Notes: generated by a model from the letters alone, not told the origin. A stretch of DNA of 64,000 bases from Pseudomonadota bacterium (GCA_023417315.1 JAEZFW010000055.1:62001-126000), one strand, 5' to 3'; counted from the first letter of the stretch, positions 32,274 to 42,259 are shown. Made by a program: numbers and translations.

Positions 32274-34691
32274 ATGGCCACACTATATGCATGCCGAAGC
32301 GTACTGAGACGCGATGCCGTGCGTGCGGCGGACGGTGCCGACGGCACCCCTGCCGTCAACGGCATCGACTATCTCGAAGTCGGTGCAAATCAGACGACAC
32401 TGCGAGTCCACTTCATTCGTCCGTTGCCTGGCGAGGCGAACGGCGTCCCCTCGACGCCAACGCTGACGCGCGACAACATCTCTATTAGCGGCGGTGTTCG
32501 CATCATTGGCATCGAAGTGGTGGCACTCAGCGCGAACGACCGCATCCTGACGGTCGAAGTCCGCGCCCCTGGCGACTTCTCGACGTACACGCTGCGCGTG
32601 GTCAACTCGGCGACGGATGAGAAGCCCCCGGAGGGGTTCGATCCGCGCCTCGCCGAGATCGGCTTCTCGTTCAAGATCGAGTGTCCGAGCGAGTTCGACT
32701 GCACCCCGGGCAGCGGTGTCGCGCGTGTCGCGACGGTCGAACCGCAGATCGACTATCTCGCTAAAGATTACGCCGGCTTCCGTCGCCTGATGCTCGATCG
32801 GCTGAGCGCGGTCATGCCCCATTGGCGCGAGCGCAGTCCCGCCGATCTGCAGATGGCGCTCGTCGAATTGCTCGCATACGTCGGCGACTCGTTGAGCTAC
32901 TACCAAGATGCGGTGGCGACCGAAGCGTATCTTGGGACGGCGCGCAAGCGGACGTCCGTGCGCCGCCACGCTCGCTTGCTCGACTACTTCATGCATGAAG
33001 GCAGCAATGCGCGCGCATGGGTCTGCGTCGAAGTGGAGGAGGGTGGCGCGGCCGATGGCGCGACGCTCCCGCTCGGCACGCAGATGCTCACGCCAGGCCG
33101 CACGCCCGGCGCGATCGTGCGGCCAGCCGAGCTGCAAGCTGTTCTCCAACAAGATTTGCCGGAAACGTTCGAGACTGTAACGCAGGTCGCGCTGCGCAGC
33201 GCCCACAACGCGATCCGGTTTTACACGTGGAGCGATCGTGAGTGCTGTCTGCCAAAAGGCGCGACGCGAGCGACTTTGCTCGACTCTATCGATGCATCCG
33301 GCACGCGCGCTCTATCGCTCGCCAAGGGTGACGTGCTGATATTCGAAGAAGTGGCGAGCCCGGTGACCGGTTCGAATGCCGATGCCGATACGATGCGTCG
33401 CTGCGCCGTGCGCCTGACGGACGTCGTGCGAGAGATCGATCCACTGACCGGGACCGCAGTCGTAGAGATCACATGGGAGGACGACGACGCCCTGCCTTTC
33501 GCACTGTGTGTGTCCGCGATCGCGAATGACGAACATGGGCAGCCGTTGCTCGTCGAAACGAGCATCGCGCGCGGCAACGTCGTGCTCGTGGATCATGGCG
33601 CGACGATTCAAGAAGTGCTGCCGCCCGTCTCAACGGACAGGTATCGCCCCTTCTTGCAGCAGGCACCTCTCACATTCCGCGCTCCACCCGATCTAGCGGA
33701 TTCAGCGACAGCTTTGATGACTTCCGATCCGCGCTTGGCTCGACCGGTCATCACGCTGCGAGGCGATGCAGGCACCTGGTACCCGCAGTACGACCTACTC
33801 GCGAGCGACGAATTCAGCCGCGAGTTCGTCGTCGAAATGCAGTCGGACGGTCGGGCGCAACTGCGCTTTGGCGACGGCGTATCTGGACGGCGGCCGCCGT
33901 TAGGCACTGCATTCACAGCGACCTACCGGTGCGGCGGCGGTACACGGGGCAATGTTGGCGCAGAAGCCATCGCTCGCGTCGTATCGGTTCACGGCGGGAT
34001 CGTGCGCGTGCGCAATCCGTTGGCCGCGTTTGGTGGTGCGGATCCCGAGACGTTGGAGCAGGTACGACAGTTCGCGCCGCAGGCTTTTCGCAGGCAAGAG
34101 CGAGCGGTCACCGAAGCGGATTACGCCGAGATCGCAACACGCAACAGTGACGTTCAACAGGCGGCGGCAACATGGCGGTGGACCGGCAGTTGGTACACGG
34201 CGTTCGTCACGGTCGATCGCAAGGGCGGAAAGCCGGTCGACAGCGACTTTCGCGGCACGATGCGCGATTACCTCGAGCGCTACCGCGTAGCCGGTTACGA
34301 CGTCGCCGTCGATGCACCCCGATTCGTGCCGCTCGATCTCGTGATCGAGGTCTGCGTGGACTCTGGATACCTTCGCGGCGATGTGCAGCGCGCGTTGCTC
34401 GATGCGTTCAGCGCCCGAGACCTGCCGAACGGCGAGCGTGGATTCTTTCATCCAGACAACTTCACGTTTGGCCAGCCCGTGTACTTGAGCCAGATCTATC
34501 GCGCGGCGATGCGAGTCGCGGGCGTAAGGCACATCGATGTCACGAAGCTGCAACGCTGGGGCTTGCCAGCGGACGGTGAGCTTGCAAGCGGGGTGCTCAC
34601 GACAGCGAGCCTCGAGATCGTGCAGCTCGCGAACGATCCCAACTTTCCCGAGAACGGCAGGGTCGAGCTCATCATGCGAGGGGGCGTATGA
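32274..34691 (+). CDS. Baseplate J-like protein 1 (Pvc11-like)
   Basis: An 805-residue putative baseplate assembly protein. The N-terminal part contains the PQIDYLAKDYAGFRRLMLDRL signature split at DYLAKDYAGF, then LVELLAYVGDSLSYYQDAVATEAYLGTA and VRRHARLLDY, all typical of the J-like wedge family. A second half has RFGDGVSGRRPPLGT, NVGAEAI and the closing FRRQERAVTEADYAEIA. It forms part of the wedge bundle that links to the sheath. It starts 2 bases after the gp25 stop and ends in an ATGA overlap with the next gene. Confidence 0.9.
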   Translation: MATLYACRSVLRRDAVRAADGADGTPAVNGIDYLEVGANQTTLRVHFIRPLPGEANGVPSTPTLTRDNISISGGVRIIGIEVVALSANDRILTVEVRAPGDFSTYTLRVVNSATDEKPPEGFDPRLAEIGFSFKIECPSEFDCTPGSGVARVATVEPQIDYLAKDYAGFRRLMLDRLSAVMPHWRERSPADLQMALVELLAYVGDSLSYYQDAVATEAYLGTARKRTSVRRHARLLDYFMHEGSNARAWVCVEVEEGGAADGATLPLGTQMLTPGRTPGAIVRPAELQAVLQQDLPETFETVTQVALRSAHNAIRFYTWSDRECCLPKGATRATLLDSIDASGTRALSLAKGDVLIFEEVASPVTGSNADADTMRRCAVRLTDVVREIDPLTGTAVVEITWEDDDALPFALCVSAIANDEHGQPLLVETSIARGNVVLVDHGATIQEVLPPVSTDRYRPFLQQAPLTFRAPPDLADSATALMTSDPRLARPVITLRGDAGTWYPQYDLLASDEFSREFVVEMQSDGRAQLRFGDGVSGRRPPLGTAFTATYRCGGGTRGNVGAEAIARVVSVHGGIVRVRNPLAAFGGADPETLEQVRQFAPQAFRRQERAVTEADYAEIATRNSDVQQAAATWRWTGSWYTAFVTVDRKGGKPVDSDFRGTMRDYLERYRVAGYDVAVDAPRFVPLDLVIEVCVDSGYLRGDVQRALLDAFSARDLPNGERGFFHPDNFTFGQPVYLSQIYRAAMRVAGVRHIDVTKLQRWGLPADGELASGVLTTASLEIVQLANDPNFPENGRVELIMRGGV

Positions 34692-37453
34692 GCGACGCCG
34701 GTCGACAGCCTTGCTGCGACGAGCACGCGCCCATCGAGGCGGCTCCGATCGAAAATCCCGCGGGGCTCGACGCGCTCGCCTATCGCGTCGGCCGTCACGG
34801 TACGTTCAAAGCGGCGATGCAGAAGGCGATCTCCGGGCAACCGGCGCTCGCGAAGCTCACCGTACGACAAGATGACGATGCGTCCATCGCATTGCTCGAT
34901 GCCTGGTCGGCGAGCCTCGATGTTCTGTCGTTCTACCAAGAGCGCATTGCGAATGAGGCTTATCTGCGCACAGCGACGGAACGCCGGTCCGTTCTCGAGC
35001 TCGCGCGCGCGATCGGCTATGAGCTGAGCCCTGGTGTCGCCGCTAGTGCGTATCTCGCCTTCCAGCTAGAGAGTGCGCCGGGCGCGCCGCCCGTCGCAAC
35101 CATAGACATCGGGACGAAAGCGCAAAGCATTCCCGCGCAAGGCGAGTTGCCGCAAACGTTCGAGACCGTCGAGAAGATCGAAGGGCGCGCCGCTTGGAAT
35201 TCGCTCAGGCCGCGTTTGTCGTTGCCGCAGGTACTCGAATCGATCGATGGAGTCTTGCACCGGGTCGATGTCGATGGCGTCGCGCGACAAACGACCGAGC
35301 TGTTGTTCGCGGGAACGACGACGGGTTTGAAGGCAGGTCAGATGCTGCTCGTCGTGCTCAAGGATGAGTCGAATGCACTCGTGACAATCCCACTCAGAAT
35401 ACTCTCGGCGGTGACCGACCATGCTGCGGGCTGGACGCGCGTGACGTTCGAGCAAACGAGTCTTTCCGAATCGAGGACCCAGCCGCCAAAGGGCGGCCGA
35501 GAAGTCGGGTCGGGCTCGCTGTTCGACGCGCCGAGCTCAGGGATCGTGCCGCTGACGGACGCGATCGTTCGCGAGCTGATTCTAGGCAAGTCGTGGACGG
35601 ACACTCAGTTGAGCGCGATCTCACTGATCTACGGTTGGAAGCTCGAGGCGTTGCTCGCGATCATCGAACGGCTGTCGAAGGTCGCGCCGTTGCTCGCCGG
35701 TGAGGGGGTTTTCGCGCTCACGACGACGGTCGGTTTCTTCGGCCACAACGCGCCGTACCATGGCAGTCTCTTGGATAAGAAGGGCAATCCGCTGTACGCC
35801 AACGATTGGGACGGGCCCGATGGATGGGAGATCTGGCGTGATCCGTTCACTGTGCTCTATCACCCAGATGCGGACGTGCATCTGGAACGCGTCGTACCGG
35901 GGCTCGTGAAGAACAGCTGGGTCGTGTTCGAGCGCTCCACGCCCGAAGGCTCAGAGTTTTCCGTCTTTGGTATTCGTGATGCTGTCGAGAGCTCCGTCGT
36001 GGGCTTCGGCCTCAGCGGCAAAGTGGCGGCGCTGAAACTCTCCAAGTCCGATGGCGGCTTCGTGAGCTCGATCGACAAGGCCGGGCTCGCGAACTTCAAA
36101 GTGCGCACGAGCTCAGCTCATGTCGCGAGCGAAATGCTGGCGCTTGCAGAAGTACCGCTCGAAAGCACGCTCGATGCTGGCGATACGCACATTGTGCTGA
36201 ATGCGATGGTAGCCGACCTCAAGGCCGGACAACTCGTCGCGTTGAGCGGGGAACGATCGGATGCCATCGGCGTGACCGCGAGCGAGATTCTGACGCTGAC
36301 TGCGATCGCACACGCGGAAGGGTTCACGACGCTCTTTCTTGCTAGCGGACTCGTGAATAGTTATGTGCGCAGTACCATTCGGCTCAATGCGAACGTGGCA
36401 CGTGCCACGCATGGCGAGACTCGAACCGAAGTGTTGGGCAGCGGCGATGGATCGCGCGCGTTTCAGGCATTTCGGCTCAAGCAACGGCCGCTGACGTATA
36501 TCTCCGCGGCAACGCCGAACGGCCGTCAGAGCACACTCGCCATTCGGGTGAATGGTGTGCTGTGGAGCGAAGTGCCATCGCTTTTGGGCTGCGGTGCATC
36601 CGATCGCGTCTATGTGACGCGAACGGCGGAGGATGGCACCGTCAACGTCAAGTTTGGCGATGGTCACACCGGCGCGCGTCTGCCGACGGGAGTCGAGAAC
36701 GTTACCGCGACTTATCGCGTCGGCAGTGGCGTGAGCGGTGCGGTGGACGTGGGGCAGATCAGCCTTCTCGTGACACGTTCACTAGGACTATCAGGGGTGA
36801 CGAACCCCGTCGCGGCCTCTGGCGCAGCGGATGCAGAGTCGCTCGATCAAGCACGCACGAGCGCTCCGCTCACAGTGCTCACGATGGATCGCATCGTTTC
36901 GCTCCAAGATTACGAGGACTTCGCGCGCGGCTTCGCCGGTATCGCGAAGGCGCAGGTGGCGCTGCTCTGGCTCGGCGATCGCCAGGTGGTGCACCTCACG
37001 ATCGCTGGTGTGAATGGAAGCGCAGTCGAGGAAAGCTCAGCCCTCCACCAGAACCTCAGTGCAGCGATCGAAGGCGCCGGTCACATCGAACGAGCGGTCG
37101 AGATCGATTCCTATCAGCCCTTGCTCTTCAGCGTGTCCGCCCGTGTATTGATAGACGAGTCTCATGGTGCGGCTGACGTGCTTGCCGCGGTGGACGCGGA
37201 GCTGAAGTCTGTATTCTCCTTCGAGCGCCGCAGCTTGGGTCAGAGCGTGCTCAAGAGCGAGGTGCTCGCCGCGATCCAAGATGTCGCGGGTGTGATCGCA
37301 GTGGATCTGGACGCGCTCTACCTCAGCACCAATACGAGCGTCTTGCATGACGTGCTACCCGCGCGACGCGCGGCCATCGAAGGGGAGGTTACTCGGCCCG
37401 CGGAGCTCCTCACGCTGCACCCTGCAGGCATCACCCTCACGGAAATGCTCTGA
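34688..37453 (+). CDS. Baseplate J-like protein 2 (Pvc12-like)
   Basis: A 921-residue baseplate assembly protein, paralogous in layout to the gene before it: PAGLDALAYRVGRHGTF, LLDAWSASLDVLSFYQERIANEAYL, VLELARAIGYELSPGVAAS at the N-terminus, and KFGDGHTGARLPTGVENVTATYR, VTNPVAASGAADAESL and VSLQDYEDFARGFAGI in the C-terminal part. Two different J-like proteins in series are usual in eCIS. It overlaps both neighbours by 1-4 bases, so the wedge genes are coupled in translation. Confidence 0.9.
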   Translation: MSDAGRQPCCDEHAPIEAAPIENPAGLDALAYRVGRHGTFKAAMQKAISGQPALAKLTVRQDDDASIALLDAWSASLDVLSFYQERIANEAYLRTATERRSVLELARAIGYELSPGVAASAYLAFQLESAPGAPPVATIDIGTKAQSIPAQGELPQTFETVEKIEGRAAWNSLRPRLSLPQVLESIDGVLHRVDVDGVARQTTELLFAGTTTGLKAGQMLLVVLKDESNALVTIPLRILSAVTDHAAGWTRVTFEQTSLSESRTQPPKGGREVGSGSLFDAPSSGIVPLTDAIVRELILGKSWTDTQLSAISLIYGWKLEALLAIIERLSKVAPLLAGEGVFALTTTVGFFGHNAPYHGSLLDKKGNPLYANDWDGPDGWEIWRDPFTVLYHPDADVHLERVVPGLVKNSWVVFERSTPEGSEFSVFGIRDAVESSVVGFGLSGKVAALKLSKSDGGFVSSIDKAGLANFKVRTSSAHVASEMLALAEVPLESTLDAGDTHIVLNAMVADLKAGQLVALSGERSDAIGVTASEILTLTAIAHAEGFTTLFLASGLVNSYVRSTIRLNANVARATHGETRTEVLGSGDGSRAFQAFRLKQRPLTYISAATPNGRQSTLAIRVNGVLWSEVPSLLGCGASDRVYVTRTAEDGTVNVKFGDGHTGARLPTGVENVTATYRVGSGVSGAVDVGQISLLVTRSLGLSGVTNPVAASGAADAESLDQARTSAPLTVLTMDRIVSLQDYEDFARGFAGIAKAQVALLWLGDRQVVHLTIAGVNGSAVEESSALHQNLSAAIEGAGHIERAVEIDSYQPLLFSVSARVLIDESHGAADVLAAVDAELKSVFSFERRSLGQSVLKSEVLAAIQDVAGVIAVDLDALYLSTNTSVLHDVLPARRAAIEGEVTRPAELLTLHPAGITLTEML

Positions 37454-39513
37454 TGGCGTACACGACAGATCAACTCTACCGGCTCCTGCCCGCCATCTAT
37501 CGCATCAGAGATGCCGAACGCGGTGAGCCGCTTCGAGCGTTGATCGCCGTGCTTGCAGAGCAAGCGGCGATCCTCGAGCAGGACATCGAGCGTCTCTACG
37601 AGAACGGCTTCATCGAAACGTGCGACGAATGGGTCGTGCCCTACATTGGCGATTTGCTAGGCGTTCGCGGGCTTCATCAGATCAGCGGCGCAAGCTTCAG
37701 TCAGCGCGCACGCGTCGCGAACACATTGGGCTATCGTCGCCGCAAGGGCACGGCGTCGATGCTGGAGCAGTTGGCGCGCGATACGACCGGCTGGCCCGCG
37801 CGCGCCGTCGAGTTTTTCCAAGTGCTGGGTACGACGCAGTACATCAATCACGTCCGCCTCGGAAACGTACGCACCCCAAACCTGCGTGGTGGTGAGACGC
37901 TGGAGCTGCTCGGGGGTCCCTTCGACACGATTGCCCACTCGGTCGACGTGCGCCATATCGACACCGGACGAGGGCGACACAACATCATGAATGTCGGGCT
38001 CTTCCTCTGGCGCTTGCAGGCGTATGCAGTTCCAAGGTCGCCTGCGTATTCCCACGGCGATGGCTGCTTCAGTTTCAATCAGCTCGGGCAGGATGCACCG
38101 CTCTTCAATCATCCCATCACCGAAATCGATCCGGCACACCTTGCGACTGAGCTCAATGTCCCTGGACCGGTTCGTCGCTCTGCGTTGCACAGCTCGCTCG
38201 CATCGAATGAGGAACGGCTCTACGGCGAGAATCTGAGCTTGAGGGTATGGGTTGATGGCAAGGCCGTGGAGCGGGAGCGCGTCGTGATGTGCAACCTCAG
38301 CGGATTCGAGCACCGACCTCGCAAAGAGCGGGTCGCAGTGGATCCGGTGCTAGGTCGTATCGCCTTGCCGGCGGGAGAAAACGCGAGTGCAGTGCATGTC
38401 GAGTACTACTACGGGTTTGCAGCGGACGTTGGCGGCGGCTCGTACGAGCGCTCGTTGACTGCGAGCGATCAACGCGCGCGGCGCTACCCGGTCGCCAAAT
38501 CTTCCGCGAACGACACGCTGCAGAAGGCGCTTGATCAGTGGGTCGAGGAGGGTAGACGAAACGCGGTCATCGAAATCGAGGACAGCGAGCAATACGAAGA
38601 ATCGCCCCATCTTACGATTCCAGCCGGGCGGACACTCGAGATCCGTGCTGCGGGCGGCAGCAGACCCGTCCTTCGGCTCAACGGGGCCATGGCGATTGCT
38701 GGTGCGGCTCTTGACGATCCGCGGGAAGTCGGCGCGCGTTTGATTCTCGATGGGCTCCTCGTCACAGGGGGGCGGATCGAGATTCGAAGCGGCGCCTTGG
38801 ACGCGCTCGAGATACGCCATTGCACGCTGGTGCCGGGCTGGTCGCTGCAACTCGATGGCACACCAAGAAACCCTCGGCGTGCATCGCTCGTCGTCCTCGG
38901 CGGCAACGAGCAACTCAAGATATCTGTGATGCGAACGATCAGCGGTCGATTGCATCTTCCAGGGATCGAGCGAGTGTCGCTGACCGACTCCATCGTTGAC
39001 GGCTTAGATGACGCGGCGCTCGAGGTGACGCGCCTTTTAGCCAAGCAGAGCACTGTGCTCGGCCCAGTGCACGCAACCGTGATCGAGCTCGCGAGCAACT
39101 GCATCTTTACCGATGACGTGTTCGCCGAGCGTAAGCAGGAAGGGTGCGTTCGCTTTTGCTACCTGCCTTTCGGTTCACGGGTGCCGCGTCGCTTCTGCTG
39201 CGAGCCGGAGACGACGATTGGGCGTGAGATCGAGCAGGCACGCAAGAGCGGCAGGGCGTTCGACCGCGAGCAGATCCGCGAAGCGGTGCGCAAGCGGCTG
39301 CAGCCACGCTTCACGCACAGGCGCTATGGGCAGCCGGGCTACGGGCAGTTGCATGTGGATGGCGCCGTTGAGATTCGGCGCGCCGCGGATGATCAAGGCG
39401 AGCTCGGCGTGTTTCATCACCTGCAGCAGACGCAACGTGAGGCGAATTTGCTTGCGAGCCTGAGCGAGTACCTGCGTATCGGGCTGGAGGCGGGGCTGTG
39501 TTACGTGACGTGA
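37453..39513 (+). CDS. Tail protein I-like baseplate protein with beta-helix-like C-terminal region
   Basis: A 686-residue protein whose N-terminal 200 residues match the phage tail protein I/gp-I class in these clusters (YRLLPAIYRIRDAERGEPLR, EDIERLYENGFIETCDEWVVPYIGDLLG, RRRKGTASMLEQLARDTTGWPA; given here as pieces). Residues about 370-570 change to short repeating strands (LTIPAGRTLEIRAAGG, ARLILDGLLVTGGRIEIRSG, LKISVMRTISGRLHLPG, VSLTDSIVDGLDDAALEV) as in a right-handed beta-helix. The end is cysteine-containing (CYLPFGSRVP, CCEPE) and helical. It could carry a surface or target-binding role. Start overlaps the previous TGA. Confidence 0.85.
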   Translation: MAYTTDQLYRLLPAIYRIRDAERGEPLRALIAVLAEQAAILEQDIERLYENGFIETCDEWVVPYIGDLLGVRGLHQISGASFSQRARVANTLGYRRRKGTASMLEQLARDTTGWPARAVEFFQVLGTTQYINHVRLGNVRTPNLRGGETLELLGGPFDTIAHSVDVRHIDTGRGRHNIMNVGLFLWRLQAYAVPRSPAYSHGDGCFSFNQLGQDAPLFNHPITEIDPAHLATELNVPGPVRRSALHSSLASNEERLYGENLSLRVWVDGKAVERERVVMCNLSGFEHRPRKERVAVDPVLGRIALPAGENASAVHVEYYYGFAADVGGGSYERSLTASDQRARRYPVAKSSANDTLQKALDQWVEEGRRNAVIEIEDSEQYEESPHLTIPAGRTLEIRAAGGSRPVLRLNGAMAIAGAALDDPREVGARLILDGLLVTGGRIEIRSGALDALEIRHCTLVPGWSLQLDGTPRNPRRASLVVLGGNEQLKISVMRTISGRLHLPGIERVSLTDSIVDGLDDAALEVTRLLAKQSTVLGPVHATVIELASNCIFTDDVFAERKQEGCVRFCYLPFGSRVPRRFCCEPETTIGREIEQARKSGRAFDREQIREAVRKRLQPRFTHRRYGQPGYGQLHVDGAVEIRRAADDQGELGVFHHLQQTQREANLLASLSEYLRIGLEAGLCYVT

Positions 39514-39598
39514 GGCAATGGCGATGTAAGGAGAGGATCGCAACGCGCGAGCTCGAGGGACGTGGTTGCGAAGCGTGCGAACGTATCAGGAGAGGAGC

Positions 39599-42037
39599 AT
39601 GAAAGGCGATTTCACGCGCGCGACATTTCGGCGCAACAAGCATTACAGCGGCGTGCGCATGCAACAGGGACGCGTGCAGCTCGATGCCGACTGGAATGAA
39701 AGCATCGATATCGCCACGCACCGAAGCCACACGCAGACGCTCGATCTCGTCGGGCAATCGGGATGTCCGATCACGAATGGCGGATTCGCGCTGACTACCG
39801 ATATCGCAGCTCTTCCAGCACACCAGCAGGCGGCTGCCGCACAGCTCATGCCGCTCGATCCGGGAGACTTCATCATTTCGGCGGGGCGCTACTACGTCGA
39901 GGGCGTTCTCTGCGAAAACGATCTGCCCGTCAAGTACTCCAGGCAACCCGACCCGACCGGTGCACTGCTCGAGACGACGCCCGGAACTTACCTTGTTTAC
40001 TTGGATGTTTGGTCGCACCACTTGACGGCGCTCGAGGATCCGGAGCTTCGTGAGGTTGCGCTAGGCGGGCCCGACACCGCGACGCGGACCAAGACCGTCT
40101 GGCAAGTGCGGCTCATCGCCGTGGACTACGTCGATGGCGGCACGGGAGAGGTTCCGCCCACGCTGGTGCCGAGGTCGACCGGCCGCCTGACCGCTCGCGC
40201 AATGCCAGGCGCCGACGAGACTGATCCGTGCTCGATCGAGCCAGGCGCTGGTTATCGACGCACTGAGAATCAACTGTATCGCGTCGAGATTCATGAGCCC
40301 GGTCCAATCGACACGGCCACGTTCAAGTGGTCGCGTGACAACGGGTCCATCGTACTTGGTTGGCTCGCGCAAGCGGGCAATACGTTGACGGTGAGCGGGC
40401 TCAAGGATGATCGCTCGCTCGGATTGAAGGAGGGCGATTGTCTTGAACTGAGCGACGACTCTCACGAGATCAGCGGCGCTGTTGGTCAGCTCGTCACACT
40501 GTTGAGCATCGACGGACAAAGGCTGACGGTCGAGCCGAAGAACGCGATAGAGCAAATCGATTTCACGAAGTATCCGCTGCACCCGAAAGTGCGGCGCTGG
40601 AGCGGGGCGGGCGTCGTTTCACAACCTGGGGGCAATGACGGGTTCGTCGAGCTCGAAGGCGGTGTCGAAATCCGGTTCGAGCCTGGTGAGTACAAAGCAG
40701 GCGACTATTGGCTCGTGCCGGCTCGCACTGCGATCGGCAGCATCGAGTGGCCGTTCGAGGAGCCGCAGGCGCCGCTCGGGATCGTGCATCACTACTGCCA
40801 ACTGGCATTGCTCCAGTACGACGGAACCACCTTTACGCAGATGCAGGATCGGCGGCGTCTGATGCCTTCGCTGACCGAGCTCACGAGCTTGTTCTACCTG
40901 AGCGGCGATGGGCAGGAGGCAAGCTCCGGCCTGCCGTTGCCACAGCCCCTGCGCGTCGGTGTGGCGAATGGACAGTGGCCCGTCGTGGGTGCGACGGTGC
41001 GCTTCTCAGTCGTCGGTGGCAGCGGAAAGCTGCGCGGATCGACTGGGCCGGTCGATGTGGCGACAGATGCGAACGGCGTTGCAACCTGCGAGTGGACGCT
41101 CGACACACAGACCGCGAGTCAACAGGTGCAGGCGCTGCTAATCGATGAGGCAGGTAGTCCCCGACATTTGCCGGTGCGCTTCAATGCGACGTTGTCGTCG
41201 GATGCACGCGACATAGGTATTCGTGTGCTCGAGATCGACTTGGTTGGCAGCGGCGCATTGGCGAACGATTCCGATGTCGACGTGACGCGATTCGCGAAAG
41301 GTATTGCGTTCACGTGCGGCGGCGCCGTCGCGCCAAGTAGCATCGATCGTGCGACGTGCGTCGCTACGCTCGAAATGCCGTTTCCGCTTACGCCGGCGGA
41401 CCGGGCGCTCTGGGGACCCGCGCTTCTGGGGCATCAGCCGCTCGTGCTCGCAGGCACGACATCGGTCAGAGGCGCAGTGATCCAATGGAGGCCCGCGGCG
41501 AGTGTGAATACGTGGCTCGCACAGCGATTGTTCGCGCAACTGAAGCAGAACAGCCTACAGCCCCGCTTACTGGTCCGGTTGGCGCTCCACGGTGACTTCA
41601 TCTGGCGCGCGGACAAACCCGAGGTCGCGCTCGATGGCGATGTCTTCGGCATGCCTGTCAGCGGCACTCAACGAACCGCGCTGCGGCTGCCGAGCGGCGA
41701 TGCTCGGCGAGGCGGTGACCTCCGCATGTGGTTTTGGCTGGTCGAGGACTCGGGTATCAGCATCACGATTTCTCCCAAGACCACGACGCTCGATCTCGGC
41801 GCGTCACGGCAGTTCACGGCCAAGGTGGCAGGCTCGGCGAACACGGTCGTCGAGATGAGCGTCAACGGCATCGTCAACGGGAACAAGCTCGTCGGAACGC
41901 TCAAATCGATCAAGCAAGATGTATGGACCTACACGGCGCCACTGCGTATGCCGGAGAGCGCTCAGGTCACGGTGACGGCCACGAGCAAAGAGGATACGAC
42001 GAAGACGGCGAGCGCACTGGTAAAGCTGCAGTCCTGA
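39599..42037 (+). CDS. DUF6519 eCIS protein with two Ig-like domains
   Basis: An 812-residue protein and the last gene of the operon. The N-terminus (KGDFTRATFRRNKHYSGVRMQQGRVQLDADWNE in pieces: NKHYSGVRMQQGRVQLDADW) defines the DUF6519 family found at the end of many eCIS clusters. The middle has further family motifs (YYVEGVLCEN, TFKWSRDNGSIV). Residues about 450-540 look like a bacterial Ig-like (Big_1-type) domain, and about 725-812 like a second Ig-like domain (SPKTTTLDLGASRQFTAKV). A position on the particle exterior is likely but unproven. The start at 39599 has AGGAGAGGAG; an 85-base gap separates it from the previous gene. Confidence 0.85.
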   Translation: MKGDFTRATFRRNKHYSGVRMQQGRVQLDADWNESIDIATHRSHTQTLDLVGQSGCPITNGGFALTTDIAALPAHQQAAAAQLMPLDPGDFIISAGRYYVEGVLCENDLPVKYSRQPDPTGALLETTPGTYLVYLDVWSHHLTALEDPELREVALGGPDTATRTKTVWQVRLIAVDYVDGGTGEVPPTLVPRSTGRLTARAMPGADETDPCSIEPGAGYRRTENQLYRVEIHEPGPIDTATFKWSRDNGSIVLGWLAQAGNTLTVSGLKDDRSLGLKEGDCLELSDDSHEISGAVGQLVTLLSIDGQRLTVEPKNAIEQIDFTKYPLHPKVRRWSGAGVVSQPGGNDGFVELEGGVEIRFEPGEYKAGDYWLVPARTAIGSIEWPFEEPQAPLGIVHHYCQLALLQYDGTTFTQMQDRRRLMPSLTELTSLFYLSGDGQEASSGLPLPQPLRVGVANGQWPVVGATVRFSVVGGSGKLRGSTGPVDVATDANGVATCEWTLDTQTASQQVQALLIDEAGSPRHLPVRFNATLSSDARDIGIRVLEIDLVGSGALANDSDVDVTRFAKGIAFTCGGAVAPSSIDRATCVATLEMPFPLTPADRALWGPALLGHQPLVLAGTTSVRGAVIQWRPAASVNTWLAQRLFAQLKQNSLQPRLLVRLALHGDFIWRADKPEVALDGDVFGMPVSGTQRTALRLPSGDARRGGDLRMWFWLVEDSGISITISPKTTTLDLGASRQFTAKVAGSANTVVEMSVNGIVNGNKLVGTLKSIKQDVWTYTAPLRMPESAQVTVTATSKEDTTKTASALVKLQS

Positions 42038-42213
42038 GCTGAACGACATGGTGTGACAGGATCGGCGGAAGATCTATCGAACGCCGCTTCAGAAAGACCA
42101 CAAACGCGCGTAGTCAGGACAAACCGAGGTAGGATCTTAGGTCTCGGGTACGTTGCGAAGGTCGACGGTTGCGACGTCGATCGGGCAACCTCATTCGCGA
42201 ATCATTCGCTAGC

Positions 42214-42259
42214 ACACGCACCGATTCTCGTTCGGATGAACCGCAGAATCGATGCGTGT
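42214..42259. repeat. Dispersed palindrome, copy 2
   Basis: Second copy of the element at 14079. Arms ACACGCACCGATTCT (42214-42228) and AGAATCGATGCGTGT (42245-42259) pair with one C/T mismatch, with a 16-base loop containing TTCGGATGAA. It lies between the end of the eCIS operon and a convergent gene, where a bidirectional terminator is expected. No T-tract follows. The rest of 42038-42275 holds no gene. Confidence 0.78.

Noticed and set aside
17872..42037. Interpretation as a prophage or P2-like tailocin
   Set aside because: No capsid, portal, terminase, integrase, holin or endolysin gene. Presence of DUF4255, eCIScore, AAA+ and DUF6519 genes points to an eCIS.
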